Shown here: positions 53,473-62,540 of the stretch, in pieces | Position numbering within the stretch: the first letter of the stretch is position 1 | Layout: the number at the start of each line of letters is the position of its first letter | From: Domibacillus iocasae | GTDB lineage: Bacteria; Bacillota; Bacilli; Bacillales; Domibacillaceae | DNA: 64,000 nt | Assembly: GCF_001750285.1 (NCBI RefSeq) | Contig: NZ_MAMP01000025.1 | Coordinates: 62,001 to 126,000, forward strand | Direction of reading: 5' to 3' | The notes under the pieces: generated by a model | The model's database searches: none | The model's input: the letters and a program-made list of their open reading frames with translations, nothing else | What the model was told of the DNA's origin: nothing | Translations under genes and position numbers: made by a program

Positions 53473-53925
53473 ATGGAGAAGTTTTTAGAAGGAGTAAATA
53501 ACTTTTCCGGGTGGCTGTGGGGTTTTCCACTCATTACGCTGCTGGTCGTAACGGGTGTATATCTTACCATTCAGTTAGGTTTTTTTTAATTTAGATACCC
53601 GCTTTACATGCTGAAGCAAACATTTGGAAGTGTCTTTAAAGAACCAAAGGGAAAAGGAGACATTACGCCGCTCCAGGCGGAATTTTTATTCGGCTTACGG
53701 GCCGGCTTCATTATGAAGTTTGTATATTTAGCTTCCATAGTGATTGGTTCAATCGGCGGAGCGCAGGTGATTTGGAACTTCCTTGATCTGGCAATGGCGG
53801 CTATTTTAATTCCGAACGCCATTGCTCTTTTACTCCTGAGCGGTGAGGTGAAAAATCTGAAAAATGAATTTTTTACGTCTGAGGAGTATTATAAAAAAGA
53901 CATTAAGAAAAAATCCGCTTCATAA
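53473..53925 (+). pseudogene. Sodium:alanine symporter (AGCS) remnant with internal deletion
   Basis: The N terminus (EKFLEGVNNFSGWLWGFPLITLLVVTGVYLTIQLGFF) is interrupted by an in-frame TAA at 53587, where the family usually has Gln, then continues FRYPLYMLKQTFGSVFKEPKGKGDITPLQA. Directly after, it jumps to the C-terminal part of the same family: FGLRAGFIMKFVYLASIVIGSIGGAQVIWNFLDLAMAAILIPNAIALLLLSGEV. About 300 of 460 residues are missing. A stop plus a large deletion make it a pseudogene, although the 3' part (from ATG 53608) is open for 105 codons. Confidence 0.85.
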
Positions 53926-53939
53926 CAGGAGGATATGCC

Positions 53940-54551
53940 ATGCAAAAAGTTGATCCAGATCAGCTGAATGAAAGAGAAAATTATAAATTTTTAACAGGAA
54001 GCATTATTCCGCGCCCGGTGGCATTTGTCACAACGCTTTCTGAAACAGGGGTGTTAAACGCGGCGCCGTTTAGTTATTTTAATATCGTTTCGTCTAATCC
54101 ACCTATGGTATCCGTATCTATTCAGAGGCAAAAAGGGAAGATGAAAGATACAGCACGAAATGCGGTGGCACAGTCGGCGTTTGTCGTGCATATTTCAGAT
54201 GAATCTTACGTGGTGGAATTAAATGAAACAGCGAAGCCACTCTCACCGGAGGAAAGTGAAATCAGCCTGACCAATCTGACAGTGATTAACAGCGAAAAAA
54301 TCGATGTGCCCGCTGTTCAAGAAGCGAAAATCCGAATGGAATGTGTGCTTGAGCAAAAAATAACGCTCGGTGAAACAGAAGAAGGACCGTCCTGTGATTT
54401 GCTGATTGGCCGTGTGGTTCAGTACCATATTAGGGAAGAGTTATATGAAAATGGCCGAATCGATGCAAAAAGGCTCGCTCCGGTCAGCCGGCTGGCTGGG
54501 AATTTTTACGCAAAACTGGGGGATGTGTTTGAGTTAAAAAGACCGACATAA
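53940..54551 (+). CDS. Flavin reductase-like FMN-binding protein (YwrF-like)
   Basis: A 203-residue split-barrel protein: NYKFLTGSIIPRPVAFVTTLSETGVLNAAPFSYFNIVSSNPPMVSVSIQ is the FMN-binding signature of the flavin reductase domain. RLAGNFYAKLGDVFELKRP closes it. It probably binds FMN and reduces flavin or an unknown substrate; B. subtilis YwrF is of the same size. AGGAGG precedes the ATG. Confidence 0.85.
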   Translation: MQKVDPDQLNERENYKFLTGSIIPRPVAFVTTLSETGVLNAAPFSYFNIVSSNPPMVSVSIQRQKGKMKDTARNAVAQSAFVVHISDESYVVELNETAKPLSPEESEISLTNLTVINSEKIDVPAVQEAKIRMECVLEQKITLGETEEGPSCDLLIGRVVQYHIREELYENGRIDAKRLAPVSRLAGNFYAKLGDVFELKRPT

Positions 54552-54679
54552 CTATTGTTTTCAGCTTGCAGGCAAAGTCTTCATTTTGAAGGCAATTTCT
54601 GCAAGTTTTTTAGTATAATAAAAGCATCATAACAGACGAATTGTATCGTTTGTTCAGCAACAGGAGGGTAGTCCCCCAT

Positions 54680-54943
54680 ATGGCTTCAAAAAACGATGAA
54701 AAAAAATACTTACGGTGATTTTGCAGCAGCACTTGATATACTTCCTAATTTAATTATTTTTAATTGTAACTTTAGCTCATACCCTTAATTGTTTAGTAGT
54801 CGCTGAAGGCATTGAAAGTGAAAACTAGCAGCAAATGTTAATTCAAAACAGCTGTGATATCGGACAAGGGTATTTTTTTCAGTAAGCCATTAATGGATCT
54901 GAGCTCCAGCGAGTCTTTTAAAAAAACAAATAGATTAAACTGA
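54680..54943 (+). pseudogene. PAS-EAL protein remnant with internal deletion
   Basis: After AGGAGGGT, ATG 54680 begins MASKNDEKK and, past a shift in an A-run, continues TYGDFAAALDILPNLIIFN, like a PAS start. It then passes directly to an EAL C terminus: LAHTLNCLVVAEGIESEN, a stop, QQMLIQNSCDIGQGYFF, a shift in a T-run, and SKPLMDLSSSESF. The conserved AEGIE and QGYFFSKP motifs are unmistakable, while the centre of the protein is gone. This occupies much of the 505-base gap between the flavin reductase-like gene and ywbE. Confidence 0.78.
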
Positions 54944-54986
54944 CCGAGATAGCCAGTCTTTTTTCTTATAGGACACAATTTAAACC

Positions 54987-55012
54987 GTTTTGCTTCAATT
55001 AAGAGAGGGAAA
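54987..55012 (+). promoter_or_regulatory. Sigma-B-type promoter of the YwbE-B12-STAS operon
   Basis: GTTTTG at 54987 and GGGAAA at 55007 separated by 14 bp, close to the B. subtilis SigB consensus GTTTAA-N12-15-GGGWAW. It lies 45 bases before the ywbE start. Confidence 0.6.
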
Positions 55013-55056
55013 ACCTATATACTAGAGTTAATGAACTTGAAAAAGGGGTCATGAGA

Positions 55057-55248
55057 ATGAACGGACAAAATAGAAGTGATATTCGGCCGGGGCTGGATGT
55101 ACAGGTTATTTTAAAAAAAGATCAGCGGACTGGGGTGAAAACTCGCGGAACCGTAAAAGATATTTTGACAAAATCGAGCTTTCATCCACATGGCATTAAA
55201 GTCAGGCTTCAAGACGGCCAAGTCGGCCGCGTTTGTGATATTTTATGA
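55057..55248 (+). CDS. ywbE: YwbE family protein
   Basis: A 63-residue protein; ATG 55057 has AAAGGGG 8 bases upstream, the ATG at 55051 is too close. RSDIRPGLDVQVILKKDQRTGVKTRGTVKDILTKSSFHPHGIKVRLQDGQVGRV is the whole YwbE domain (DUF2196), a small beta-barrel. Function unknown. First gene of a five-gene operon with four-base overlaps; the sigma-B-like promoter upstream suggests stress induction. Confidence 0.88.
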   Translation: MNGQNRSDIRPGLDVQVILKKDQRTGVKTRGTVKDILTKSSFHPHGIKVRLQDGQVGRVCDIL

Positions 55249-55553
55249 GTTATATTGTGCACTCGATTGTTAATGTACCGCCGGAAAAAATAGAGGAAAC
55301 GATAGCGATTTATCAAAATCGATCGAAGCTGGTTGATAATTATGAAGGTTTTTTATCTTTTCAACTGCTTCAAAATGAGAAGCGCCCGTCTGAATTAACG
55401 GTTCAGCTAATTTGGGAAACGAAAGAAGCTTATATGAAGTGGGCAACAAGCGAAGCATTTCAAAAAGTACATGATCTGGAAAAAAACTACCCCGATCAAG
55501 AGCTGGCTGCAATCGTGCCAAAAGTTCAAAAGTACCGTGTGGTGGCAACATGA
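55245..55553 (+). CDS. Antibiotic biosynthesis monooxygenase (ABM) family protein
   Basis: A 102-residue dimeric alpha-beta barrel type protein: SYIVHSIVNVPPEKIEETIAIYQNRSKLVDNYEGFLSFQLLQNEK and LIWETKEAYMKWATSEAFQKVH match the ABM fold, which includes haem-degrading HmoB-like proteins and quinol oxygenases. The substrate cannot be read; a haem or tetrapyrrole link to the B12 protein downstream is only speculation. Overlaps ywbE and the next gene by four bases each. Confidence 0.82.
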   Translation: MSYIVHSIVNVPPEKIEETIAIYQNRSKLVDNYEGFLSFQLLQNEKRPSELTVQLIWETKEAYMKWATSEAFQKVHDLEKNYPDQELAAIVPKVQKYRVVAT

Positions 55554-55909
55554 ATAATGAACAAATTGAGCGTTATATAGATGTTATTATGGAAGGCATG
55601 TATCACGATTATCCAGAACTTGAGGAAAGGTTTGGAAAACGTGGCAAAGGAAAGTGCCGTGAAGACAACCACCACCATTTTCGACATTTAAAAACGGCCT
55701 ATACGCTTCAAAACGACCAGTTTTTTGTTGATTATGCCCATTGGCTGACCAATTTACTGGTTTCAAGAGGGATGAAAGCAGCCCATGTGATTGATAACTT
55801 TGAACGAATAGATCAGGTTCTTGAAAAAGACCGTTCAGAAGAAGCAAAAGGATATCGGGACATAATTTCTACAGCGATCGCTTCGATTGAAAGAAGGGAA
55901 GCACCATGA
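55550..55909 (+). CDS. Helical protein preceding the cobalamin-binding protein
   Basis: A 119-residue, all-helical, charged protein. CREDNHHHFRHLKTAYTLQNDQFFVDYAHWLTNLLVSRGMKAAHVIDNFERIDQVLE resembles the N-terminal helical domain that in other bacteria is fused ahead of a B12-binding module (pattern H-L-x-A-x(5-7)-F-x-DY-x-W-x(3)-L-x-x-R-G). Here it appears as a separate gene that overlaps the B12 gene by four bases, so the two products probably form a complex. That relation is from memory of fused proteins. Confidence 0.65.
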   Translation: MNNEQIERYIDVIMEGMYHDYPELEERFGKRGKGKCREDNHHHFRHLKTAYTLQNDQFFVDYAHWLTNLLVSRGMKAAHVIDNFERIDQVLEKDRSEEAKGYRDIISTAIASIERREAP

Positions 55910-56556
55910 ATACCGAAACAATAAAACTCGCAAATCTGATGCTTGAAGGTGCTGCAGATGAAAGCTTTTCTTTATTATGTACTCTTCGGAATGAAGGGTG
56001 GACATCTGTGGATATTTACCAAAAAATCGTCAGTGGTGCGATGCAGCATGTCGGAGAATTATGGGAACAAGATGATATTTCAGTAGCAGACGAGCATTTA
56101 GCGACTGCGACATGTGATTTTATGATATCCCGATTTCATGCGCAAATAAAAAAACAGCCTTCTATTCAAAAAGCGATGTTTTTATGTGTAGAAGAGGAAC
56201 AGCATACATTAGGTATGAAAATGGCTTCTTTTTTGTTTGAAGAAAATGGATGGCAGACGCGTATGATGGGTGCGAACCTGCCTCTTGATCATGCATTGAA
56301 GGCTGCGGGAAAGTGGAAGCCGGATGTCATCTGTTTATCCGTCACCATTTTGTACCATCTCCCTTTGCTTGAGTCTTACGTAAAAACGTTGGAAACACTG
56401 CCGTTTTATCCTCAGATCATGGTTGGCAGTCGACTTCTGGCTACTTATGATTTATCGCCATACTGCACGCCAAGAACCATTTTTATAACAAATTATCAAA
56501 TGTTAGCCGATTGGATAAATGACCAAAGTGAGGGGAATGAGATTGGGGCTTCTTAA
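55906..56556 (+). CDS. Cobalamin-binding protein with CarH/LitR-type light-sensing motif
   Basis: A 216-residue protein without any DNA-binding domain. The helical cap (about 1-80) contains W53-x9-E63-H64, the W-x9-EH motif known from adenosylcobalamin photoreceptors, where it shields the upper axial ligand. The Rossmann domain (about 88-205) has ExHxxG (E98, H100, G103) for the lower axial His, GANLPLDHALKAAGKWKPDVICLS and VGSRLL. It should bind adenosylcobalamin and could change state on light. Placement between a helical partner and a STAS protein suggests control of protein partners, not of DNA. Confidence 0.83.
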   Translation: MNTETIKLANLMLEGAADESFSLLCTLRNEGWTSVDIYQKIVSGAMQHVGELWEQDDISVADEHLATATCDFMISRFHAQIKKQPSIQKAMFLCVEEEQHTLGMKMASFLFEENGWQTRMMGANLPLDHALKAAGKWKPDVICLSVTILYHLPLLESYVKTLETLPFYPQIMVGSRLLATYDLSPYCTPRTIFITNYQMLADWINDQSEGNEIGAS

Positions 56557-57280
56557 CAACATGCCGCTGCCAACTTTCCGAATAGACCGCCAGCTAAATG
56601 TGCTTGAATATTCCGAATCAGCGAAACGCCGCTTCGGAAGCCAAGTTCGCTTAGGAGAGATTGTCGATGAAGAAAGCTACCGGAAATTAGTGAAATTACA
56701 GGAACAGTCGGCCACTGTGGAAATGGCCTTGCTGACTGCTGCCTCGAAGCTTGAACCATTTTCTGTATCAGTTCAGTGGGAGGGAGAAGAAGCATTTGTG
56801 CAGTGTGTAGAAATCAATTCAAAGCTTGCTCGCCTTGAGCAGATGGTATATCAGCAGCAAATGCGTCTGGCAGAGGCGGATTTTCAGTTGATGGAGAAAA
56901 AGGAAGAAGCGGAAGATGCGCTCATTAAAATGAAAGAAAGATCTGCACCGCTTATTTCCTTGAACAGTAGAACGGCTCTTATTCCAATGTTCGGAAATTT
57001 AGATGACGCACTTATGGACCAAACGAAAGACAGTTTGGCGCTGCAATTTCACAACGGGGGATATGAACAGCTGTATATTGATTTCACAGCGGTTGACGCC
57101 ATCACCTTGTTGGGGATTGAACAGTTTAAACAGTTTATTGATACATTGCTTCTTCTGGATGCCAACATTCACATTGTTGGTATAAAACCCGTGCATGCAC
57201 CTTTTTTAAAGGATCATAACCACCAAAGTGTTACTTATTCAAGCTCCATTCAATTGAAAAGCGAAAGTCTCTACTCGTAA
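56537..57280 (+). CDS. STAS-domain signalling protein with PAS-like N terminus
   Basis: About 247 residues (start uncertain: ATG 56537 has GAGGGG very close, ATG 56519 has none; both overlap the B12 gene). N-terminal PAS-like region (LPTFRIDRQLNVLEYSESAKRRFGS), coiled coil (about 115-150, LARLEQMVYQQQMRLAEADFQLM) and C-terminal STAS domain (LISLNSRTALIPMFGNLDDALMD, QLYIDFTAVDAITLLGIEQFKQFID). The layout is that of RsbR/YtvA co-antagonists, which feed signals to the stressosome. The usual DLSG-x-x-x-x-DT is replaced by DFTAVDAIT, with Thr candidates for phosphorylation. Confidence 0.78.
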   Translation: MRLGLLNNMPLPTFRIDRQLNVLEYSESAKRRFGSQVRLGEIVDEESYRKLVKLQEQSATVEMALLTAASKLEPFSVSVQWEGEEAFVQCVEINSKLARLEQMVYQQQMRLAEADFQLMEKKEEAEDALIKMKERSAPLISLNSRTALIPMFGNLDDALMDQTKDSLALQFHNGGYEQLYIDFTAVDAITLLGIEQFKQFIDTLLLLDANIHIVGIKPVHAPFLKDHNHQSVTYSSSIQLKSESLYS

Positions 57281-57312
57281 ATAAACAGAGGCGCTCGCTT
57301 TTTTAAATGATC

Positions 57313-58299
<987 letters not shown>

Positions 58300-58310
58300 T
58301 TAATGTAATA

Positions 58311-58328
58311 ATGTGAAACACTTCAAAA
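58311..58328 (-). promoter_or_regulatory. Rex-like operator upstream of ldh
   Basis: ATGTGAA-ACAC-TTCAAAA resembles the Rex consensus TTGTGAA-N4-TTCACAA with two to three mismatches. Rex represses ldh in Bacillaceae when NADH is low, so the position makes sense. The remaining part of the gap up to the AIM24 gene (58329-58534) shows no gene. Confidence 0.45.
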
Positions 58329-58534
58329 ACTCATTATAGAGCGCGAAGAAGCAGTTTTCATAGTATTTGAACGAAATAAAAAGAGCATCCGCTTGTAATA
58401 TATCTATTTTATTAACAATGTATAAACGATGTTAATTGGCGTGTTTATCTGGAATAAAAATATAGACCGGAAAAATTTTTCCAGTCTATATTAAAAAGAA
58501 TCGAATCTGTTTTTTTATTATCCGGCCAGAGACA

Positions 58535-59329
58535 TTAATCCCCGTCTCCGCCGATAAAATCAAACATGCCGGCAAAGCCGCCTTCACCTTTTGATCCGCC
58601 ATTTTGCGGCATCGCCGCAAATACACGGCTGGCCAATCGGCTGAATGGGAGTGACTGCACCCAAACCGTTCCTGGTCCGCGAAGCGTTGCAAGGAATAAC
58701 CCTTCACCGCCGAACAAAGCGGTTTTTACGCCGCCAACCGCTTCAATGCTGTATTCTACGTCTCCAGTCATCGCGACAAGGCAGCCAGTATCCAAACGGA
58801 TCAGTTCACCTGGTGCGAGTTTTTTTTCATAAATTGTACCGCCGGCATGAACGAACGCCATGCCATCGCCTTCAAGTTTTTGCATAATAAAACCTTCGCC
58901 GCCGAAAAAGCCGGTGCCGAGCTTACGCTGCAATTCAATTCCAATTGATACGCCTTTAGCAGCTGCAAGAAATGCGTCTTTTTGACAGATGATCTTGCCC
59001 TGATATTCACTTAAATCCATCGGAACAATTTTGCCGGGGTAAGGCGATGCAAATGAAACGTGCTTTTTACTGCCGCCTTCATTTGTGAAGGTCGTCATAA
59101 ACAAGCTTTCACCTGTTAAAACACGCTTTCCAGCACCAAGCAGTTTGCCCATTAAACCACCGCCGCGGTTTGATGATCCATCTCCAAAGACTGTTTCCAT
59201 CTTAATGCCGTCATCCATCATCATTAAGCTGCCGGCTTCTGCAATGACTGTTTCCTGTGGATCAAGTTCTACTTGGACGAACTGCATATCATCGCCAAAT
59301 AATTTGTAATCAATTTCATGGTTGTTCAT
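58535..59329 (-). CDS. AIM24 family protein (TIGR00266)
   Basis: A 264-residue protein from ATG 59329 (AAAGGAGG upstream). Repeated glycine-rich beta structure: [62 protein letters not shown] and [25 protein letters not shown] are characteristic of the AIM24/TIGR00266 family. The C terminus is Gly-rich. Function unknown in bacteria; cytoplasmic. Confidence 0.87.
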   Translation of the reverse strand: MNNHEIDYKLFGDDMQFVQVELDPQETVIAEAGSLMMMDDGIKMETVFGDGSSNRGGGLMGKLLGAGKRVLTGESLFMTTFTNEGGSKKHVSFASPYPGKIVPMDLSEYQGKIICQKDAFLAAAKGVSIGIELQRKLGTGFFGGEGFIMQKLEGDGMAFVHAGGTIYEKKLAPGELIRLDTGCLVAMTGDVEYSIEAVGGVKTALFGGEGLFLATLRGPGTVWVQSLPFSRLASRVFAAMPQNGGSKGEGGFAGMFDFIGGDGD

Positions 59330-59416
59330 TGATTTATCCTCCTTTATTTTCAATTAAAAGTACGATTTACAATTAAAAAGGTTTCGAAATAATAAAAAAA
59401 ATAAAGACTTAACGTT

Positions 59417-59527
59417 TTAGCTGTCCGGCAACAGGGTTTTTACATAATCGCCGCAGCCATCAATGGCGATTAAGAAAGTATGCTTGTTTCGCTTTTTAAA
59501 TGTAGTGATAAGCTGCTGCATGTTCAT
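59417..59527 (-). pseudogene. Short fragment of a uridine-kinase-like P-loop protein
   Basis: A 36-codon minus-strand frame with a strong site (GGGAGGG, 7 bases before ATG 59527). It reads MNMQQLITTFKKRNKHTFLIAI then DGCGDYVKT: the start of a nucleoside kinase of the type F-x-IAIDG-x-GG-x-GKT, with the P-loop degraded (Val for the last Gly). It stops five residues later. Either a truncated kinase gene whose translation start survives, or a novel micropeptide; the first is likelier. Confidence 0.45.
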
Positions 59528-59576
59528 AAAAAATCCCTCCCGAGAAAAGTATGCATCATTTATTGACTTTTTATAG

Positions 59577-59616
59577 TTTACCCCCTAAACTAATGATATA
59601 AAGTTCAGGGGGTAAA
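59577..59616 (+). promoter_or_regulatory. Inverted-repeat operator of the MarR gene
   Basis: TTTACCCCCT (59577) and AGGGGGTAAA (59607) form a perfect 10-bp inverted repeat 20 bp apart, flanking the probable -10 region; TTGACT at 59563 may be the -35. The right arm contains the ribosome site, so a bound repressor would block both steps. Autoregulation by MarR is likely. Confidence 0.55.
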
Positions 59617-59621
59617 TGATT

Positions 59622-60074
59622 ATGGAGAAGCAGCTGAAGGAAGCGGTAGAATTGTTTGAAGAAGTGATAATCTATGGGACAGAGCGTGTGCTAAAGTCGA
59701 TTGACAACCCAATTGTGCATGAATTTTCACCGGAGCAGATTCAAATGATGAAGATTATTGACAAGCACGGTCCAATAACGGCAGGCAGTCTTGCGGTGAT
59801 GCAAGGTGTTCATAAAAGTGCCATCTCCAACCGGCTGAAAAAGCTGGAAGAAAAAGGGTTTGTTCAAATAGTAAAATCGGATAGCGATCAGCGGACAAAA
59901 TGGGTGGAGCTGACGGATGAAGGAAGCGATTTTGTTGAAAAAGCGAGAGCGATTTTATCCAGTTTTATTTCTTCTCTTTTGTCCGACCATGTTGATGAGA
60001 AAGAAGTCGAGCAGTTTGTAAAGACGTTTCGTAAATTAAAAGAAATTATGAAGTTAGGTGAAGGTGAACGATAA
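59622..60074 (+). CDS. MarR family transcriptional regulator
   Basis: A 150-residue protein from ATG 59622 (AGGGGGT 8 bases upstream). Winged helix: GPITAGSLAVMQGVHKSAISNRLKKLEEKGFVQIVKSDSDQRTKWVELTDEG. It resembles B. subtilis YdgG/YhbI-type MarR proteins that lie beside MMPL exporters; the exporter here survives only as a remnant immediately downstream. Confidence 0.88.
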   Translation: MEKQLKEAVELFEEVIIYGTERVLKSIDNPIVHEFSPEQIQMMKIIDKHGPITAGSLAVMQGVHKSAISNRLKKLEEKGFVQIVKSDSDQRTKWVELTDEGSDFVEKARAILSSFISSLLSDHVDEKEVEQFVKTFRKLKEIMKLGEGER

Positions 60075-60188
60075 GAAAAGTGATTCAATGGCGCTGGCCG
60101 ATTTTTATCGGAATGCTTGTTTTAACAGCTGCTTTATTTATAATGGCGCCTAATTTATCAAAGCAGGCCGAGGAAGCGGGTTCATTAA
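60072..60188 (+). pseudogene. N-terminal remnant of an MMPL/RND-type exporter
   Basis: Overlapping the MarR stop, the frame RKVIQWRWPIFIGMLVLTAALFIMAPNLSKQAEEA is the first cytoplasmic segment, TM1 and start of the outer domain of MMPL transporters (YdgH/YdfJ type). The initiation codon is ATA where ATG is expected, and the frame ends after 38 codons, whereas the family has 700-1000 residues. A terminator follows at once, so almost the whole gene has been deleted. Confidence 0.75.
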
Positions 60189-60192
60189 GAAA

Positions 60193-60241
60193 AGACTGCC
60201 TTGAAGAGCTGATGGAATTTGGCTTTTAAGGCAGTTTTTTT
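60193..60241 (+). terminator. Rho-independent terminator
   Basis: ACTGCCTT pairs with AAGGCAGT around a 25-base loop, then seven T. Probably the original terminator of the marR-exporter operon. Confidence 0.7.
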
Positions 60242-60422
60242 ATTGTTCAATTGTCTAACAGTATACTTTTATACACTATGTGATAAAAAAATGCGTACTT
60301 TTAATTTTGTTTTTAAGTGTTTAATATATACTTAATGAGGTAAATGTTGTATATGAATTTTAGTGCAAACCGATTAATGAAAACGAAACGGGGCACGATA
60401 ATAGACATAAAAGCAGTGAATG

Positions 60423-60448
60423 ATCAATCCAGTATCAACTGGATTGAT
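60423..60448 (+). promoter_or_regulatory. Perfect inverted repeat upstream of the alcohol dehydrogenase
   Basis: ATCAATCCAGT and ACTGGATTGAT, 11-bp arms with a 4-base spacer, 40 bases before the start codon. No T-run follows, so an operator or an mRNA leader hairpin is more likely than a terminator. Confidence 0.5.
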
Positions 60449-60487
60449 TTGCAGCAAGAAGCATTATTTTGAAAGGGGAATACAACA

Positions 60488-61654
60488 ATGAATCGATTTA
60501 CAATTCCGAGAGATATTTATTACGGGGAAGGCGCCCTGGAAACATTAAAAACGTTGGAAGGAAAAAAAGCCACTATCGTTATCGGCGGCCAATCCATTAA
60601 AAAATCGGGTTATTTGAATAAAATGGAATCTTATTTGAAGGAAGCCGGCTTTGAAATACAGCTGATTGATGGAGTTGAAAATGACCCATCTGCCAAAACA
60701 GCTAAAGAAGGCGCAAAAAAGATGGAAGAATTTCAGCCGGACTGGATTATTTCAGCTGGCGGCGGTTCGCCAATTGATGCAGCAAAATTGATGTGGATTT
60801 TTTACGAAAATCCCGACTTGCCATTTGACAAAATAAAAGCACCGAATGCCTTGCCTGTGTTACGTAAAAAAGCGCGTTTCGTGGCTATTTCCACTACAAG
60901 TGGTACAGGCACAGACGTATCACCATTCTCGGTTATTACAGATCATGAAACGGGAACTAAGTATCCGGTATTCGGTTACGACATTACACCGGATATTGCC
61001 ATTATTGATCCGGAACTCACTTATTCAATGCCGGCTGACATTGTAGCTTATACAGGAATGGATGCACTGACGCACGGAATCGAAGCGTATGTATCAACAA
61101 TGCACAACGTATTCACCGATCCTCTTGCCATGCAGTCCGTTAAAATGGCTGTAGACAATATTGAAAAATCAGTTTCCGGAGACAAGCAGGCAAGAGCGGA
61201 TATGCACTATGCACAGGCCATTGCCGGTATGGCTTTCTCAAACGGATTTTTAGGGATTGTTCATAGCTTATCCCACAAGAGTGGTGCGATTTTTAACATT
61301 CCGCACGGCCTGGCAAATGCGTTGTATTTGCCGTACGTCATTGATTTTAATAAAAAAGCGGATGGCGCCCGATTCGCGGACATCGCAAAAATGCTCGGAC
61401 TTGAGGGAAGTACGGAAGATGAGCTTATTGATTCATTGACCGGTTTGCTTCGCCGCTTAAATAAATCATTAAATCTTCCGTTAACATTGAAGGAATTCGG
61501 CGTTGATGAGAAGGAGTTTAACCGTCAGCTTGATCAAATGGCTGCGGGTGCAATAGAAGATCCTTGTACGCCATCGAATCCACGTGAAGTATCTGTAGAA
61601 GAAATGAAAAAGCTTTATATCGCTGCTTTCAACGGAGAAAAAGTAACATTCTAA
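60488..61654 (+). CDS. Iron-containing alcohol dehydrogenase (group III)
   Basis: A 388-residue protein: ISAGGGSPIDAAKLMWIFYE (NAD-binding), ISTTSGTGTDVSPFSVI, and metal region GMDALTHGIEAYVST with HSLSHKSGAIFNIPHGLANALYLPYVI supplying the iron-binding Asp and His residues. It resembles butanol/propanediol-type dehydrogenases and the ADH part of AdhE. GAAAGGGG precedes the ATG. Monocistronic. Confidence 0.92.
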   Translation: MNRFTIPRDIYYGEGALETLKTLEGKKATIVIGGQSIKKSGYLNKMESYLKEAGFEIQLIDGVENDPSAKTAKEGAKKMEEFQPDWIISAGGGSPIDAAKLMWIFYENPDLPFDKIKAPNALPVLRKKARFVAISTTSGTGTDVSPFSVITDHETGTKYPVFGYDITPDIAIIDPELTYSMPADIVAYTGMDALTHGIEAYVSTMHNVFTDPLAMQSVKMAVDNIEKSVSGDKQARADMHYAQAIAGMAFSNGFLGIVHSLSHKSGAIFNIPHGLANALYLPYVIDFNKKADGARFADIAKMLGLEGSTEDELIDSLTGLLRRLNKSLNLPLTLKEFGVDEKEFNRQLDQMAAGAIEDPCTPSNPREVSVEEMKKLYIAAFNGEKVTF

Positions 61655-61655
61655 T

Positions 61656-61700
61656 AAAAAGCGGGCTTTCCTGATGTTAAACAGGAAAGCCCGCTTTTTT
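61656..61700. terminator. Bidirectional Rho-independent terminator
   Basis: AAAAAGCGGGCTTTCCTG pairs with CAGGAAAGCCCGCTTTTTT; shared by the convergent alcohol dehydrogenase and methyltransferase genes. Confidence 0.92.
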
Positions 61701-62439
61701 ATTTCTTGATCCCGACCACCCGAATCCGCCAGTAATCCGCAGTCCAATGATCTCTATTAAAACATACTTCTTTTAATTCAGTCACTGCAGTGTTCGTAAT
61801 TCGCTCTTTTTCTTTGGGTGACTGATCACTCATCACGACATCGCCGAACATTTGAATCCAATTTCGCATCCCATCCACACCATCCAGGCGAGTAGGCCGT
61901 TCAAAGTGCTCTGCAAACGAAACGTGGAATCCTGTCTGCTCCATTAACGATGTATAGTCGCCGATTGATGGAAAATACCATGGATACGTACTAGGATCAT
62001 ATCCATCGATTTGATGAATAATTGCCTGGGAAATACATGAGACATTTCCTTTTCCACCAAACTCCGCTACAAAACGGCCGCCTGGCTTCAAACTTTTCCA
62101 AATACTTTTTAACACTTGATCCGGATGCTTCATCCAATGAATAGCCGCATTTGAAAAAACAGCGTCAAATTCCTCTTCATATTGCAAATCGTGGGCATCC
62201 CTTACGAAAAAAGGGACATCCGGATATTTTTGTTTTGCCTTGTTAATCATTGATGCTGACTGATCCACGCCAATAGCATGCACTCCTGCGTGAAATAAAG
62301 AAGATGCCAAATCACCTGTGCCGCAGCCTACATCTAAAATTTTCTCATTAGCGGACGGAGCCAGCAGCTTTACCACATCCTGCCCGAATTCTGATACAAA
62401 TTGGTGTTTTCCATCATACAATTGTGCATTCCAATTCAT
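61699..62439 (-). CDS. Class I SAM-dependent methyltransferase
   Basis: A 246-residue protein: motif I ILDVGCGTGDLASSL (about 34-48), acidic motif II IGVDQSASMINKAK, FVRDAHDL and FDAVFSNAAIHWMKHP. The layout and NAAIHW segment resemble trans-aconitate 2-methyltransferase and relatives. The methyl acceptor is unknown. Divergent from the LysR gene, which may control it. Confidence 0.87.
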   Translation of the reverse strand: MNWNAQLYDGKHQFVSEFGQDVVKLLAPSANEKILDVGCGTGDLASSLFHAGVHAIGVDQSASMINKAKQKYPDVPFFVRDAHDLQYEEEFDAVFSNAAIHWMKHPDQVLKSIWKSLKPGGRFVAEFGGKGNVSCISQAIIHQIDGYDPSTYPWYFPSIGDYTSLMEQTGFHVSFAEHFERPTRLDGVDGMRNWIQMFGDVVMSDQSPKEKERITNTAVTELKEVCFNRDHWTADYWRIRVVGIKK

Positions 62440-62540
62440 TATTTTCCCCCTCCTCTTCGTTATTGTAGTGTTGTTTATATATAATCAAAATTAACAAATA
62501 ATGAAAATATTGATAACGAAACAGAATAAGGAGATGCTAA

